Assembly (NCBI RefSeq): GCF_012035195.1
Contig: NZ_JAAVJH010000006.1
Coordinates: 62,001-126,000 of the forward strand
Length of the DNA: 64,000 nucleotides
Reading direction: 5' to 3'
Origin: Sphingomonas corticis
Lineage (GTDB): Bacteria > Pseudomonadota > Alphaproteobacteria > Sphingomonadales > Sphingomonadaceae
Shown piece by piece: positions 55,514 through 64,000 of the stretch. The first letter of the stretch is position 1. Each line of letters starts with the position of its first letter. The notes under the pieces were generated by a model. The model was given only the letters and a program-made list of their open reading frames with translations, did not search any database and was not told the DNA's origin. Made by a program: the position numbers and the translations under genes.

Positions 55514-56623
55514 ATGAGGTTCCTGCTCGCCGCGCCGCTCCTTCTCGCCGCCTGCTCGGGCGATCGCGCTCCGCCGATGGCGAATGACACCGCGGCCAAC
55601 GCCGTCGCGCCCGCCACCCCGGTCGCCGGCCCGCCGCCGCTCGCCCCGGCGGATGCCGGGGTCGCGCCCGCGCCGGGCGAGCTGAAGACGTTCCGCGACT
55701 GGACCGTCGCCTGCGACAATGTGAAGCGCTGCACGATGGCCTCGCTCGGTCCCGACATGGGCGACTTCCCCATGCACACGATGGAGGTCGCGCGCGCCGC
55801 GGGCCAGGCGGGCGGGTTCGAACTGTCGCTCGCCTCGCAGTCGGACGGGGACGCGGCGCCCGCCGCGGTCACGATCGACGGCCGTCGCTTCGCGCTCGCG
55901 CCCGACGGGCTGGCGGGCGAGGGAGCGGCGCGCCTCGTCGCCGCGATGGCGACGGGCAGGGCGCTGACGCTCGCCGATGCGAAGGGGAAGCCGCTGGGCA
56001 ACATTTCGCTTGCCGGCGCGTCGGCCAGCCTGCGCTACATCGACGCGGAACAGGGCCGCGCCGGCACCGTCTCCGCCGCGGTGGCGAAGGGAGACCGCCC
56101 CGCCGCCCAAGTTCCCGCCGCGCCGGCCACGCCGGTGATCGTGGCGCCCGCCCTGTCCGGCGACGCCACCACCCCGACAAAGGCGCAACTCGCCGCTATG
56201 CGCCGCGTCGCCCGGTGCGAGGAGCGCATGGCCGAGGACACGTGGACCGTGAAGACCGGCGCGGTGGGCGGCGGCGCCACCCTGGTGCTGCTGCCGTGCT
56301 CGGCCGGCGCCTACAACGAGATCGACGCGTTGTTCGTGATCCGCGACGGCAAGGTCGCGCCCGCCCAGGTCGACGCGCCGTCCGGCTTCGAGGAGACCGG
56401 CGCGGATTCGCAGACGCCGGTGCACAGCGTCGTCAACGGCGACGTGGAGAACGGCACCGTCGGCAGCTACGCCAAGGGCCGCGGCCTCGGCGATTGCGGC
56501 GTGTCGCAGAGCTTCGCCTGGGACGGCCGCCGCCTGCGCCTGGCCGAGCAGCACGCGATGGGCGAGTGCCGCGGCAATCCCAATTACCTGCGGACGTGGA
56601 TCGCGAAGGTGGAGCGTCGCTGA
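55514..56623 (+). CDS. DUF1176 lipoprotein
   Basis: A 369-residue lipoprotein with lipobox LLAAC (Cys about residue 15). The mature part starts with a Pro/Ala-rich linker and then shows DUF1176 traits: FRDWTVACDNVKRC, and at the end CEERM, LVLLPCSAGAYNE, YAKGRGLGDCG and NPNYLRTWIA. The Cys pairs probably form disulfides in the periplasm. Function unknown in the family. Confidence 0.85.
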   Translation: MRFLLAAPLLLAACSGDRAPPMANDTAANAVAPATPVAGPPPLAPADAGVAPAPGELKTFRDWTVACDNVKRCTMASLGPDMGDFPMHTMEVARAAGQAGGFELSLASQSDGDAAPAAVTIDGRRFALAPDGLAGEGAARLVAAMATGRALTLADAKGKPLGNISLAGASASLRYIDAEQGRAGTVSAAVAKGDRPAAQVPAAPATPVIVAPALSGDATTPTKAQLAAMRRVARCEERMAEDTWTVKTGAVGGGATLVLLPCSAGAYNEIDALFVIRDGKVAPAQVDAPSGFEETGADSQTPVHSVVNGDVENGTVGSYAKGRGLGDCGVSQSFAWDGRRLRLAEQHAMGECRGNPNYLRTWIAKVERR

Positions 56624-56625
56624 TT

Positions 56626-56850
56626 ATGCTGGAGATGCGCCCCGACTGCGAGCGCTGCGGCGCGGACCTGCCGGCCGACGAGGGCGGCGCGTTCATCTGC
56701 TCGTTCGAATGCACCTTCTGCGCCGACTGTACCGACGCGCTGGACGAGCGCTGCCCCAATTGCGCCGGCGAGCTGCTCGACCGCCCGGCGCGGGTGGGGA
56801 AGGCGCTGGCGAAGAACCCGGCCTCCACCGTGCGGAAACACGCCGGATGA
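56626..56850 (+). CDS. DUF1272 small zinc-binding protein
   Basis: A 74-residue protein with eight cysteines in pairs: CERCG near 9-12, CSFECTFCADC at 25-35 and CPNC at 44-47. This is the DUF1272 pattern, a likely treble-clef zinc fold of unknown role. It starts 2 bp after the DUF1176 gene and its stop overlaps the thiD start (ATGA). Confidence 0.88.
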   Translation: MLEMRPDCERCGADLPADEGGAFICSFECTFCADCTDALDERCPNCAGELLDRPARVGKALAKNPASTVRKHAG

Positions 56851-58076
56851 CGCCGCGCATCCTGATCGTCGCCGGCTCCGATTCGGGCGGCGGCGCCGGC
56901 ATCCAGGCGGATATCCGCACCGTCACCATGCTCGGCGGCCACGCGATGACCGCGGTGACCGCGATCACCGCGCAGAACACGCGCGGCGTCGCCGCGGTCC
57001 ATCCCGTTCCCGCGGAGATGGTGGTGGCGCAGATGCGCGCCTGCATCGACGACATCGGTGTCGACGCGGTGAAGATCGGCATGATCGGCTCCGCGGAGAC
57101 CGCGCACGCGGTGGCCGAGGTGCTGGAATCCCTCATTGCGCCCTCTCCCCTTGGGGGAGAGGGTTTGGGAGAGGGGAAGGTGCCTCGCAGAGAGGGCGTT
57201 CTCGGTGAGACCTCGGCCTCTCTCCCCAGCCCTCTCCCCGCAGGGGAGAGGGGGCTGAAGGTCATCCTCGACCCCGTCATGGTCGCCACGTCCGGCGCCG
57301 TCCTCGCCGACGACGCCACCATCGCCGCCTTCACGCGCCTGATGCGCGTCGCGACGCTGGTGACGCCCAACCTGCCCGAACTCGCCGCGCTCGGTGGTGA
57401 GGCCGCGATCCTCGTCCACGGTCCCGCGCTTCTGGCCAAGGGCGGCCATGCCGACGGCGAGGAGATCACCGACCGCTTGATCGACACCACCGGCGAGGTC
57501 GCGCGCTGGACGGCGCCGCGGATCGACACGCCGCACACCCACGGCACCGGCTGCACCCTCGCCAGCGCCATCGCCGAGGGGCTGGGCCGCGGCCTCGACC
57601 TTCCCGCCGCGATCGCGCGCGCGCGGCTGTTCGTGCGGCTGGCGCTGCGCGAGGCGCCGGGGCTGGGCGGCGGTCACGGCCCGATGGGGCATCACCGCGT
57701 CCGCATCGACCTGCCCAATGCCGCCACGGTCAACCAGGTAACGCTGCCCGCCCGCGACCACGCCGCCAGCCTCGCCTTCTACCGCGCGCTCGGCCTCGTG
57801 CCGATCGTCGATGCGCGGGGAGACTATGCCCGCCTGGAGGGGGAGGGCGGCACCACCCTGTCGATCCACGCCGGCGACGCGCCCACCGTGTTCCTCGAGG
57901 TGCCCGACCTCGACGTCGCGGTCGCCGCGGCGCGGGCGGCGGGGATCGCCGTGGCCGATCCGGTGGCGCAAGGCTGGGGCTGGCGCGAGGCGCGGCTGGC
58001 CGATCCCTCGGGCAACGCGCTCTGCCTCTACGCCGCTGGCGAGAACCGCCGCTTTCCGCCATGGCGGCTCGCCTGA
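56847..58076 (+). CDS. thiD: ThiD (HMP-P kinase) fused to a VOC/glyoxalase domain
   Basis: A 409-residue fusion. Residues 1-290 are ThiD, which phosphorylates hydroxymethylpyrimidine (phosphate) for thiamine: GSDSGGGAGIQAD at 10-22, KIGMIGS, ILDPVMVATSG, and the anion-hole THGTGCTLASAIA. Residues about 295-405 are a VOC domain (TLPARDHAASLAFYRALGL, DPSGNALCLY). Residues 99-136 (PSPLGGEGLGEG to SPLPAGERG) are coded by an inserted palindromic repeat that keeps the frame. The insertion sits in a loop between a helix and strand LKVILDP, so activity may survive. Confidence 0.85.
   Translation: MTPRILIVAGSDSGGGAGIQADIRTVTMLGGHAMTAVTAITAQNTRGVAAVHPVPAEMVVAQMRACIDDIGVDAVKIGMIGSAETAHAVAEVLESLIAPSPLGGEGLGEGKVPRREGVLGETSASLPSPLPAGERGLKVILDPVMVATSGAVLADDATIAAFTRLMRVATLVTPNLPELAALGGEAAILVHGPALLAKGGHADGEEITDRLIDTTGEVARWTAPRIDTPHTHGTGCTLASAIAEGLGRGLDLPAAIARARLFVRLALREAPGLGGGHGPMGHHRVRIDLPNAATVNQVTLPARDHAASLAFYRALGLVPIVDARGDYARLEGEGGTTLSIHAGDAPTVFLEVPDLDVAVAAARAAGIAVADPVAQGWGWREARLADPSGNALCLYAAGENRRFPPWRLA
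57141..57252. repeat. In-frame palindromic repeat unit inside thiD
   Basis: CCCTCTCCCC TT GGGGGAGAGGG at 57141-57163 and CCCTCTCCCC GCA GGGGAGAGGG at 57230-57252 are two hairpins; their outer arms are also inverted relative to each other, so the unit is a composite palindrome of about 112 bp. Such CCCTCTCCCC units are widespread between genes in proteobacteria. Here one lies in a coding region and adds about 38 residues. Confidence 0.85.
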
Positions 58077-58687
58077 TGCCCGGCCTTATCCACGAGAAGC
58101 GCTGCCTGCCCCCCGTCGCCGGGGTGGACGAGGCCGGGCGAGGCCCGCTCGCCGGACCCGTCGTCGCTGCCGCGGTGGTCCTGCCGGCCCGCCGCGTGCC
58201 GCGTGGCCTCGATGATTCGAAGAAGCTGACGGCGAAGGAGCGCGCGCGGCTGTGCGCGCTGATCGAGGAGCGCGCGGTCGTCGGCGTGGGCGTGGTGGAG
58301 CCGCAGGAGATCGACACGCTCAACATTTACTGGGCGACGATGAAGGCCATGACGCTGGCGGTGGACCAGATCGCCGCCACGCTCGGCTGCGTGCCGGGGC
58401 ACGTGCTGGTCGACGGCAACCGCCTGCCGCGCTGGAGCTACGCGGCGACCGCGCTGGTCGGCGGCGACGGCCTCAGCCTGTCGATCGCCGCCGCCTCGAT
58501 CGTCGCCAAGCATCGCCGCGACGCGATCATGATCGCGCATGCCGAGGCGCATCCGCACTACGGCTGGGCCTCGAACAAGGGCTATGGCTGTGCCGCGCAC
58601 CTCGCCGCGCTGCGCGAGCACGGGCCCTCGCCGCTGCACCGGCGCAGCTTCGCGCCGGTGGCGCAGGCGGAACTGCCGCTGCGGTGA
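58076..58687 (+). CDS. rnhB: Ribonuclease HII
   Basis: A 203-residue RNase H2-type enzyme that cuts RNA in RNA-DNA hybrids, including single ribonucleotides. Motifs: VAGVDEAGRGPLAGPVV (D18, E19), LDDSKKLTAKER, VLVDGNRLP with the third Asp, and IAAASIVAKHRRDAIM. ATG 58076 overlaps the upstream stop (TGATG); ATG 58061, five codons earlier, is an alternative. Confidence 0.95.
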   Translation: MPGLIHEKRCLPPVAGVDEAGRGPLAGPVVAAAVVLPARRVPRGLDDSKKLTAKERARLCALIEERAVVGVGVVEPQEIDTLNIYWATMKAMTLAVDQIAATLGCVPGHVLVDGNRLPRWSYAATALVGGDGLSLSIAAASIVAKHRRDAIMIAHAEAHPHYGWASNKGYGCAAHLAALREHGPSPLHRRSFAPVAQAELPLR

Positions 58688-59580
58688 TCCGCCACGCCGC
58701 CCTGGCCGCGTTCGCGCTGCTCCAGGGGGCGCCCGCCACGCCGTCCTACTCCGACGGCAAGGGGCTGGTGCGCGTGGAGGGCGCGCGCCGCATCAACCTG
58801 GTCTGCGCGGGCGCGGGCACGCCGACGGTGGTGCTGACGGCGGGCGCCGGCGCGCCGGCCTCGACGTGGCGGGCGGTGCAGCCGCTGCTCGCCGCGCGGA
58901 TGCGCAGCTGCGCCTGGGATCGCGCGGGCTTCGGCATCAGCGACGCCAGCCCCGCGCGCCAGACCGCGGGCGAGACGGCGCGCGACCTGTCCCGCACGCT
59001 GGCGGCGGCGCGGGTAAGCGGACCACTGATCCTCGTCGGTCACTCGATCGGCGCGTACGAGACGCTGCTGCTGGCCGACCGGATGCCGGCGCGGGTGGCG
59101 GGCATCGTGCTGGTCGATCCCAGCACGCCCGACATGTTCCGTGCCACCGGCGAGGATGCCGCCGCGGTGATGGCGCGCTACGCCGCGCCGTTCCGCGCCT
59201 GTGCGGAGGCGCTGCGCTATCGCCTGCTGCCGCCGTCGGGCGGCGCGGTGCGCTGCCGCGGCGGCGACGATCCCGCGCGGTTCGACACCGCGTCGTCCTT
59301 CTTCGACGCCGCCGGGGAGAGCGCGCGGCTGGTGGTGAGGCCGGCGCGCTCCTACGGCGCGATGCCGCTCGTCGTCCTCTCCCCCGGCGCGCCGCCGGAC
59401 CCGTCGACGCCGTTCCGCGACGGCCAGGCCGCGCTCGCGCGGCTCTCCTCGCGCGGGACGCACGAGTGGGTGCCCGACAGCGGCCACATGATGCAGCGCG
59501 ACCGGCCCGATGCCGTGGCCGCGGCGATCGTGCGGGTCTTGGGTCGCATGAGTCTTTCGCGCCACACCACAACCCGTTGA
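58684..59580 (+). CDS. Alpha/beta-hydrolase, probably exported
   Basis: A 298-residue hydrolase starting at GTG 58684 (GTGA overlap with rnhB). A short hydrophobic N-terminus (AALAAFALLQGAPA) could be a signal. Nucleophile elbow GHSIGAYE carries the serine; WDRAGFGISD is the strand-4 block; SGHMMQRDRP carries the catalytic His. Substrate unknown; esterase or lipase-like. Confidence 0.8.
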   Translation: MIRHAALAAFALLQGAPATPSYSDGKGLVRVEGARRINLVCAGAGTPTVVLTAGAGAPASTWRAVQPLLAARMRSCAWDRAGFGISDASPARQTAGETARDLSRTLAAARVSGPLILVGHSIGAYETLLLADRMPARVAGIVLVDPSTPDMFRATGEDAAAVMARYAAPFRACAEALRYRLLPPSGGAVRCRGGDDPARFDTASSFFDAAGESARLVVRPARSYGAMPLVVLSPGAPPDPSTPFRDGQAALARLSSRGTHEWVPDSGHMMQRDRPDAVAAAIVRVLGRMSLSRHTTTR

Positions 59581-59667
59581 GTCGCCCGGCGGCGGCGGGA
59601 CTCAACATCTAGCCGCGGACTCATCATGTTCCGGATGGTTAACGATCGTCGCGGCGGCGACGTTAAC
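59579..59667 (+). promoter_or_regulatory. ccrM control region with GANTC and TTAAC sites
   Basis: Three GANTC sites (59579-59583, 59599-59603, 59618-59622) and two TTAAC motifs (59639-59643, 59663-59667) lie before ccrM. In Caulobacter, ccrM is switched on by CtrA (TTAA-N7-TTAA sites) and sensitive to methylation of GANTC sites in its promoter. The same layout here suggests cell-cycle control, though the spacing of the two TTAAC motifs is wider than a single CtrA box. Confidence 0.5.
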
Positions 59668-59681
59668 GAAGATCGTCTTGA

Positions 59682-60860
<1,179 letters not shown>

Positions 60861-60874
60861 GCGGCAGCGATTCC

Positions 60875-60978
60875 CGTTCGTGCTCAGGAGAGGCTGAGCT
60901 TGTCGAAGCCTCGTCTCGAAGCGCGCTGGCCCTTCGAGACGCCGTTCCGACAGGCGCGATGGCTCCTGAAGGCGAACG
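60875..60978. repeat. Nested inverted repeat between ccrM and folP
   Basis: Outer arms 60875-60890 and 60963-60978 match at 13 of 16 positions; an inner perfect pair CGTCTCGAAG (60912-60921) / CTTCGAGACG (60932-60941) lies within. This is a second sphingomonad intergenic repeat type and could end ccrM transcripts. Confidence 0.65.
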
Positions 60979-61054
60979 GAGGCTGCTGACAGGGCCGTGT
61001 TCACCGGCCTAGACCGGCCACCGCTCCCTTCCTTCAGGCTGACGAACCGTTGCG

Positions 61055-62107
61055 ATGCTCCACCTCCTTCCCACCCAGTTCGCCGCCGCCCCGTTCGCCT
61101 ATCCCGACGGCGCGGTCGCGCGGCTCGCCGGGGGGATGCTCTGGTTCGCCGCCTACGAGGTGTTGGGCGACGGCCCGCGCCGCATCGTTCCCGTCGCCGA
61201 CGTCGCCTCGCTTGGCGAGCGGGCGCAGCGGCTGCACGCGCGCGTCGTCGCGCCCCGGCCGGCCTGGACGCTCGGGGCGCGCACGCTGCGGTTCGACCAG
61301 CCGCTGGTCGCCGGCATCCTCAACGTCACGCCCGACAGCTTCTCCGACGGCGGCGCGCACGCGGGCGACCCCGCCGGCGCCGCCGCAGCGGGCGTGGCGA
61401 TGGCGGCGGCCGGGGCGGCCGTGGTCGACGTCGGCGGCGAATCGACGCGGCCCGGCGCGCCCCTGGTGTGGGAGGAGGACGAGGCGCGCCGCGTCGCCCC
61501 GGTGGTCGAGCGGCTGGCCGCGGCGGGCACGCTGGTCTCGATCGACACGCGCAAGGCGCCGGTGATGGAGGCCGCGCTCGCCGCCGGTGCGGCGATCGTC
61601 AACGACGTATCCGCGCTGCACTGGGACGGACGCGCGCTCGCCGTCGTCGCACGGACGGGCGCGCCGGTCGTGCTGATGCACTCGCCCGATCCGTCGAAGG
61701 GGCCGCACGGCGGCAGCGGCTATCGCGACGTCGTGACGGAGGTGCTCGACTGGCTGGAGGCGCGGATCCAGGCGGTGGTCGCCGCCGGCGTCGCGCGCGA
61801 CCGCATCATGATCGACCCCGGCATCGGCTTCGGCAAGTCGCTCACCGACAACCTCGCGCTCGTCGACGCGCTCGCCGCCTTCCATGGCCTCGGCTGCCCG
61901 ATCATGCTGGGCGCCAGCCGCAAGCGCATGATCGGCGCACTCGACAACGAGGCGCCGGTGGAGCGGCGCCTCGGCGGCTCGATCGCGCTGGCGCTCGCCG
62001 GGGCGGCGGCGGGGGTGCAACTGCTGCGCGTGCACGACGTGGCGGACACGGTGCAGGCCCTGCGCGTCTGGCGCGGCCTGCGCGACCGCGCCCTCGCGCC
62101 GTCGTAG
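61055..62107 (+). CDS. folP: Dihydropteroate synthase
   Basis: A 350-residue TIM-barrel enzyme joining p-aminobenzoate to the pterin diphosphate in folate synthesis. Motifs: GILNVTPDSFSDGG, VDVGGESTRPGA, SIDTRK, NDVSAL, DPGIGFGKS and GASRKRMIG. The length exceeds the usual 270-290 because of about 80 extra N-terminal residues, a feature of several alphaproteobacterial copies. ATG 61055 is the only clear start. Confidence 0.95.
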   Translation: MLHLLPTQFAAAPFAYPDGAVARLAGGMLWFAAYEVLGDGPRRIVPVADVASLGERAQRLHARVVAPRPAWTLGARTLRFDQPLVAGILNVTPDSFSDGGAHAGDPAGAAAAGVAMAAAGAAVVDVGGESTRPGAPLVWEEDEARRVAPVVERLAAAGTLVSIDTRKAPVMEAALAAGAAIVNDVSALHWDGRALAVVARTGAPVVLMHSPDPSKGPHGGSGYRDVVTEVLDWLEARIQAVVAAGVARDRIMIDPGIGFGKSLTDNLALVDALAAFHGLGCPIMLGASRKRMIGALDNEAPVERRLGGSIALALAGAAAGVQLLRVHDVADTVQALRVWRGLRDRALAPS

Positions 62108-62229
62108 CGACCGGACCCCGGCACCGGGCCGGAGTGACGAGACGCCCGTGCGCTTGCCGCTTCGTAAGAAAGTGCGTCCGTTCGCAGGTGCGGAACCACA
62201 ACCGGGCTGACGTGCGTTAAGGGCGAGCT

Positions 62230-63114
62230 ATGATCGTTACGGCAGCGCCACGTCTCACCCAGATCGTCCGCGAGGTCTGGAAACCGCTTCTCGTCCTGTT
62301 CGTGTGGGACGTGATCGTCACCGGCTTCTACATCTGGTCGCCGTTCCGCGCGCCCTCGCTCCCGCTCACCATCTTCGGCTCGGTACTCGCGCTGTTCCTC
62401 GGCTTCCGCGACAACGCCGCGTACCAGCGCTGGTGGGAAGGCCGGGTGCTGTGGGGGGCCATGATCAACGCCTCGCGCAACATCGCGCGAGAGGCGCGCA
62501 ACTTCCTGCCGGAGGCGGAGGCGCGCGATCTGCGGCGCAGCATCGTCCTGCGCCAGGTCGCCTACGTCAACGCGCTGCGCACGCAGTTGCGGCGGCAGAA
62601 GGTGGACGAGGAGGTGTTGCGCTTCCTGTCGCGCGGCGAGGCGGAGCCGGCGCTGGCGCGCGCCAACATCGCCAACGGCCTGCTCGACGGCACCGGGCGA
62701 CGCATCAACGATGCCAAGACGCGGGGGTGGATCGACACCATCCAGCAGGCGCGCATGGAATCGACGCTGGTCGACATCGCCAATGCGCAGGGCGGGATGG
62801 AGCGGCTGAAGAACACGCCGTTGCCGAACCAATACCGCTTCTTCCCCACCTTCTTCACCCACCTGTTCTGCATCCTGCTGCCGATCGGGCTGGTCGAGAC
62901 GCTGGGGCTGGCGACGCCCCTCGGCTCCACGGTGGCGGGGCTGATGTTCCTCGCCACGCTGCAGATCGGCGACGATCTGGTCGATCCCTTCGCCAACACC
63001 GTCCACGACGTGCCGCTGACGGCGATGTGCCGCACGATCGAGATCGACCTTCTCCAGGCGATCGGCGAGGAGCCGCAGCCGCCGGTCACGCCGGTGAAGG
63101 GCGTGCTGTGGTGA
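62230..63114 (+). CDS. Bestrophin-family channel
   Basis: A 294-residue inner-membrane protein of the bestrophin/YneE family; bacterial relatives form pentameric cation or anion channels. Features: hydrophobic segment [35 protein letters not shown] (the R-x-N-x-x-Y-x-R-W-W-E signature), [19 protein letters not shown] and the acidic [12 protein letters not shown] 62230. Confidence 0.9.
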   Translation: MIVTAAPRLTQIVREVWKPLLVLFVWDVIVTGFYIWSPFRAPSLPLTIFGSVLALFLGFRDNAAYQRWWEGRVLWGAMINASRNIAREARNFLPEAEARDLRRSIVLRQVAYVNALRTQLRRQKVDEEVLRFLSRGEAEPALARANIANGLLDGTGRRINDAKTRGWIDTIQQARMESTLVDIANAQGGMERLKNTPLPNQYRFFPTFFTHLFCILLPIGLVETLGLATPLGSTVAGLMFLATLQIGDDLVDPFANTVHDVPLTAMCRTIEIDLLQAIGEEPQPPVTPVKGVLW

Positions 63115-63151
63115 CGTTGACAGCCGGCACGGCTTGCGCGAGCGGCGGCCG

Positions 63152-64000
63152 ATGCACCACGACCGCCGCTGGACCGAGGACGCCGTCCGCCTGATCGAGG
63201 CGGACTACAACCGCTCCGCCGACACGCACCTGATCCCCGTCGCGCTGCCCGCCTTTCCCGCGGTGCAGCTGTACCTGAAGGATGAATCGAGCCACCCGAC
63301 CGGCAGCCTGAAGCACCGGCTGGCGCGCTCGCTGTTCCTCTACGCGCTGTGCGACGGGCGGATCGGGCCGGGCACCACCGTGGTCGAGGCGTCGAGCGGG
63401 TCCACCGCGGTCAGCGAGGCGTATTTCGCGCGGATGCTGGGCCTGCCCTTCGTCGCCGTCCTGCCGCGCGCCACCGCGGCGGAGAAGATCGCGGCCATCG
63501 CCTTCCACGACGGGCGCGTGCACATGATCGACGACCCCGGCACCGCCTATGCGGAGGCGGAGCGGCTAGCGACCGAACTGGGCGGCGTCTACCTCGACCA
63601 GTTCACCTATGCCGAGCGCGCGACCGACTGGCGCGGCAACAACAACATCGCCGAGAGCATCTACGCGCAGATGGCGCTGGAGCGGCATCCCGTGCCCACG
63701 TGGATCGTGTGCGGCGCGGGCACCGGCGGCACGTCGGCGACGATCGGGCGCTACGTGCGCTATCGCCGCCACGCGACCCGCCTGTGCCTGGCCGATCCGG
63801 AGGCGTCGGTGTTCCACCGCCACTGGCACGACCGCTCGGTCGCCGCGGCGCAGCGCTGCGCCAGCGTGGTGGAGGGGATCGGCCGCGCGCGCGTGGAACC
63901 GTCGTTCCTTCCCGGCGTGATCGACCGCGCGGAGGCGGTGGCGGACCGCGACAGCATCGCCGCCGCGCGCCTGCTCAGCCGCCGGCTCGGCCGGCGCTGC
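63152..64000 (+). CDS. PLP-dependent cysteine synthase-family protein (partial)
   Basis: At least 283 residues; the gene leaves the window in frame. It is a fold-type II PLP enzyme: Lys in [12 protein letters not shown] binds [18 protein letters not shown] is the phosphate or substrate loop, and [17 protein letters not shown] is the glycine-rich phosphate cup. This resembles cysteine synthase-like or cystathionine beta-synthase-like proteins that have [11 protein letters not shown] 63152 lies 37 bp after the bestrophin stop. Confidence 0.85.
   Translation, partial: MHHDRRWTEDAVRLIEADYNRSADTHLIPVALPAFPAVQLYLKDESSHPTGSLKHRLARSLFLYALCDGRIGPGTTVVEASSGSTAVSEAYFARMLGLPFVAVLPRATAAEKIAAIAFHDGRVHMIDDPGTAYAEAERLATELGGVYLDQFTYAERATDWRGNNNIAESIYAQMALERHPVPTWIVCGAGTGGTSATIGRYVRYRRHATRLCLADPEASVFHRHWHDRSVAAAQRCASVVEGIGRARVEPSFLPGVIDRAEAVADRDSIAAARLLSRRLGRRC

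Overview
The window is a high-GC alphaproteobacterial chromosome, most like Sphingomonas or a close sphingomonad. The evidence is the GC-rich codon use, a recF to gyrB neighbourhood, a CcrM-type methyltransferase preceded by GANTC and TTAAC motifs, DUF1176 and DUF1272 genes, and intergenic palindromic repeats of the CTGAGCGAAGTCGAAG type. Assignments are by reading motifs; no database search was possible.

Layout. 1-8698 is core chromosome: the tail of a probable transporter gene, a Coq4-family gene, recF, an outer-membrane protein, two tandem MFS transporters and gyrB. 8708-39923 is a complete 31.2 kb Tn7-like transposon, inserted 9 bp after the gyrB stop codon. It has matching ends (shared CACGAAACCAATTGTCT), a perfect 5-bp target duplication (CCGTC at 8703-8707 and 39924-39928), and arrays of three (left) and four (right) TnsB-site-like repeats. 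39929-64000 returns to core chromosome: nitronate monooxygenase-like gene, two L,D-transpeptidases, a glycosyltransferase, a DegT-aminotransferase/FAD-oxidoreductase fusion, a chorismate mutase, rpsD, S9 and M28 peptidases, a VapBC-like pair, agmatine deiminase, 3-hydroxybutyryl-CoA dehydrogenase, a ThiD/VOC fusion, rnhB, ccrM, folP, bestrophin and a PLP-dependent cysteine synthase-like gene cut by the window edge.

Inside the transposon, the right part (30886-39799, + strand) is the transposition operon: two unknown genes, then tnsA, tnsB, tnsC and two large tniQ/tnsD-type genes, mostly joined by stop/start overlaps. One TniQ probably recognises the gyrB 3' end. Divergent from it is a DDE-transposase homologue (29614-30741) that has lost catalytic residues and may be a regulator. 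The left part (9036-22586, - strand) is an antiphage island: an Abi_C-domain gene, a small HTH gene, then a type 3 BREX set in canonical order, brxF-brxC-pglXI-brxHII-pglZ-brxA-like, with every junction from the HTH gene to brxA overlapping. Between them (22682-29565) lies cargo of mostly unknown function: one frameshift-split gene, a 49-aa membrane protein, three short unknown proteins, a MerR regulator with an operator-like palindrome, a ParS/MbcA-like protein coupled to a DEDDh exonuclease, and another unknown.

The most notable results are the exactly bounded gyrB-associated Tn7-like element carrying BREX-3 plus Abi, its inactive transposase paralogue, the uncharacterised cargo, the DegT-FAD fusion, and a palindromic repeat inserted in frame in thiD.
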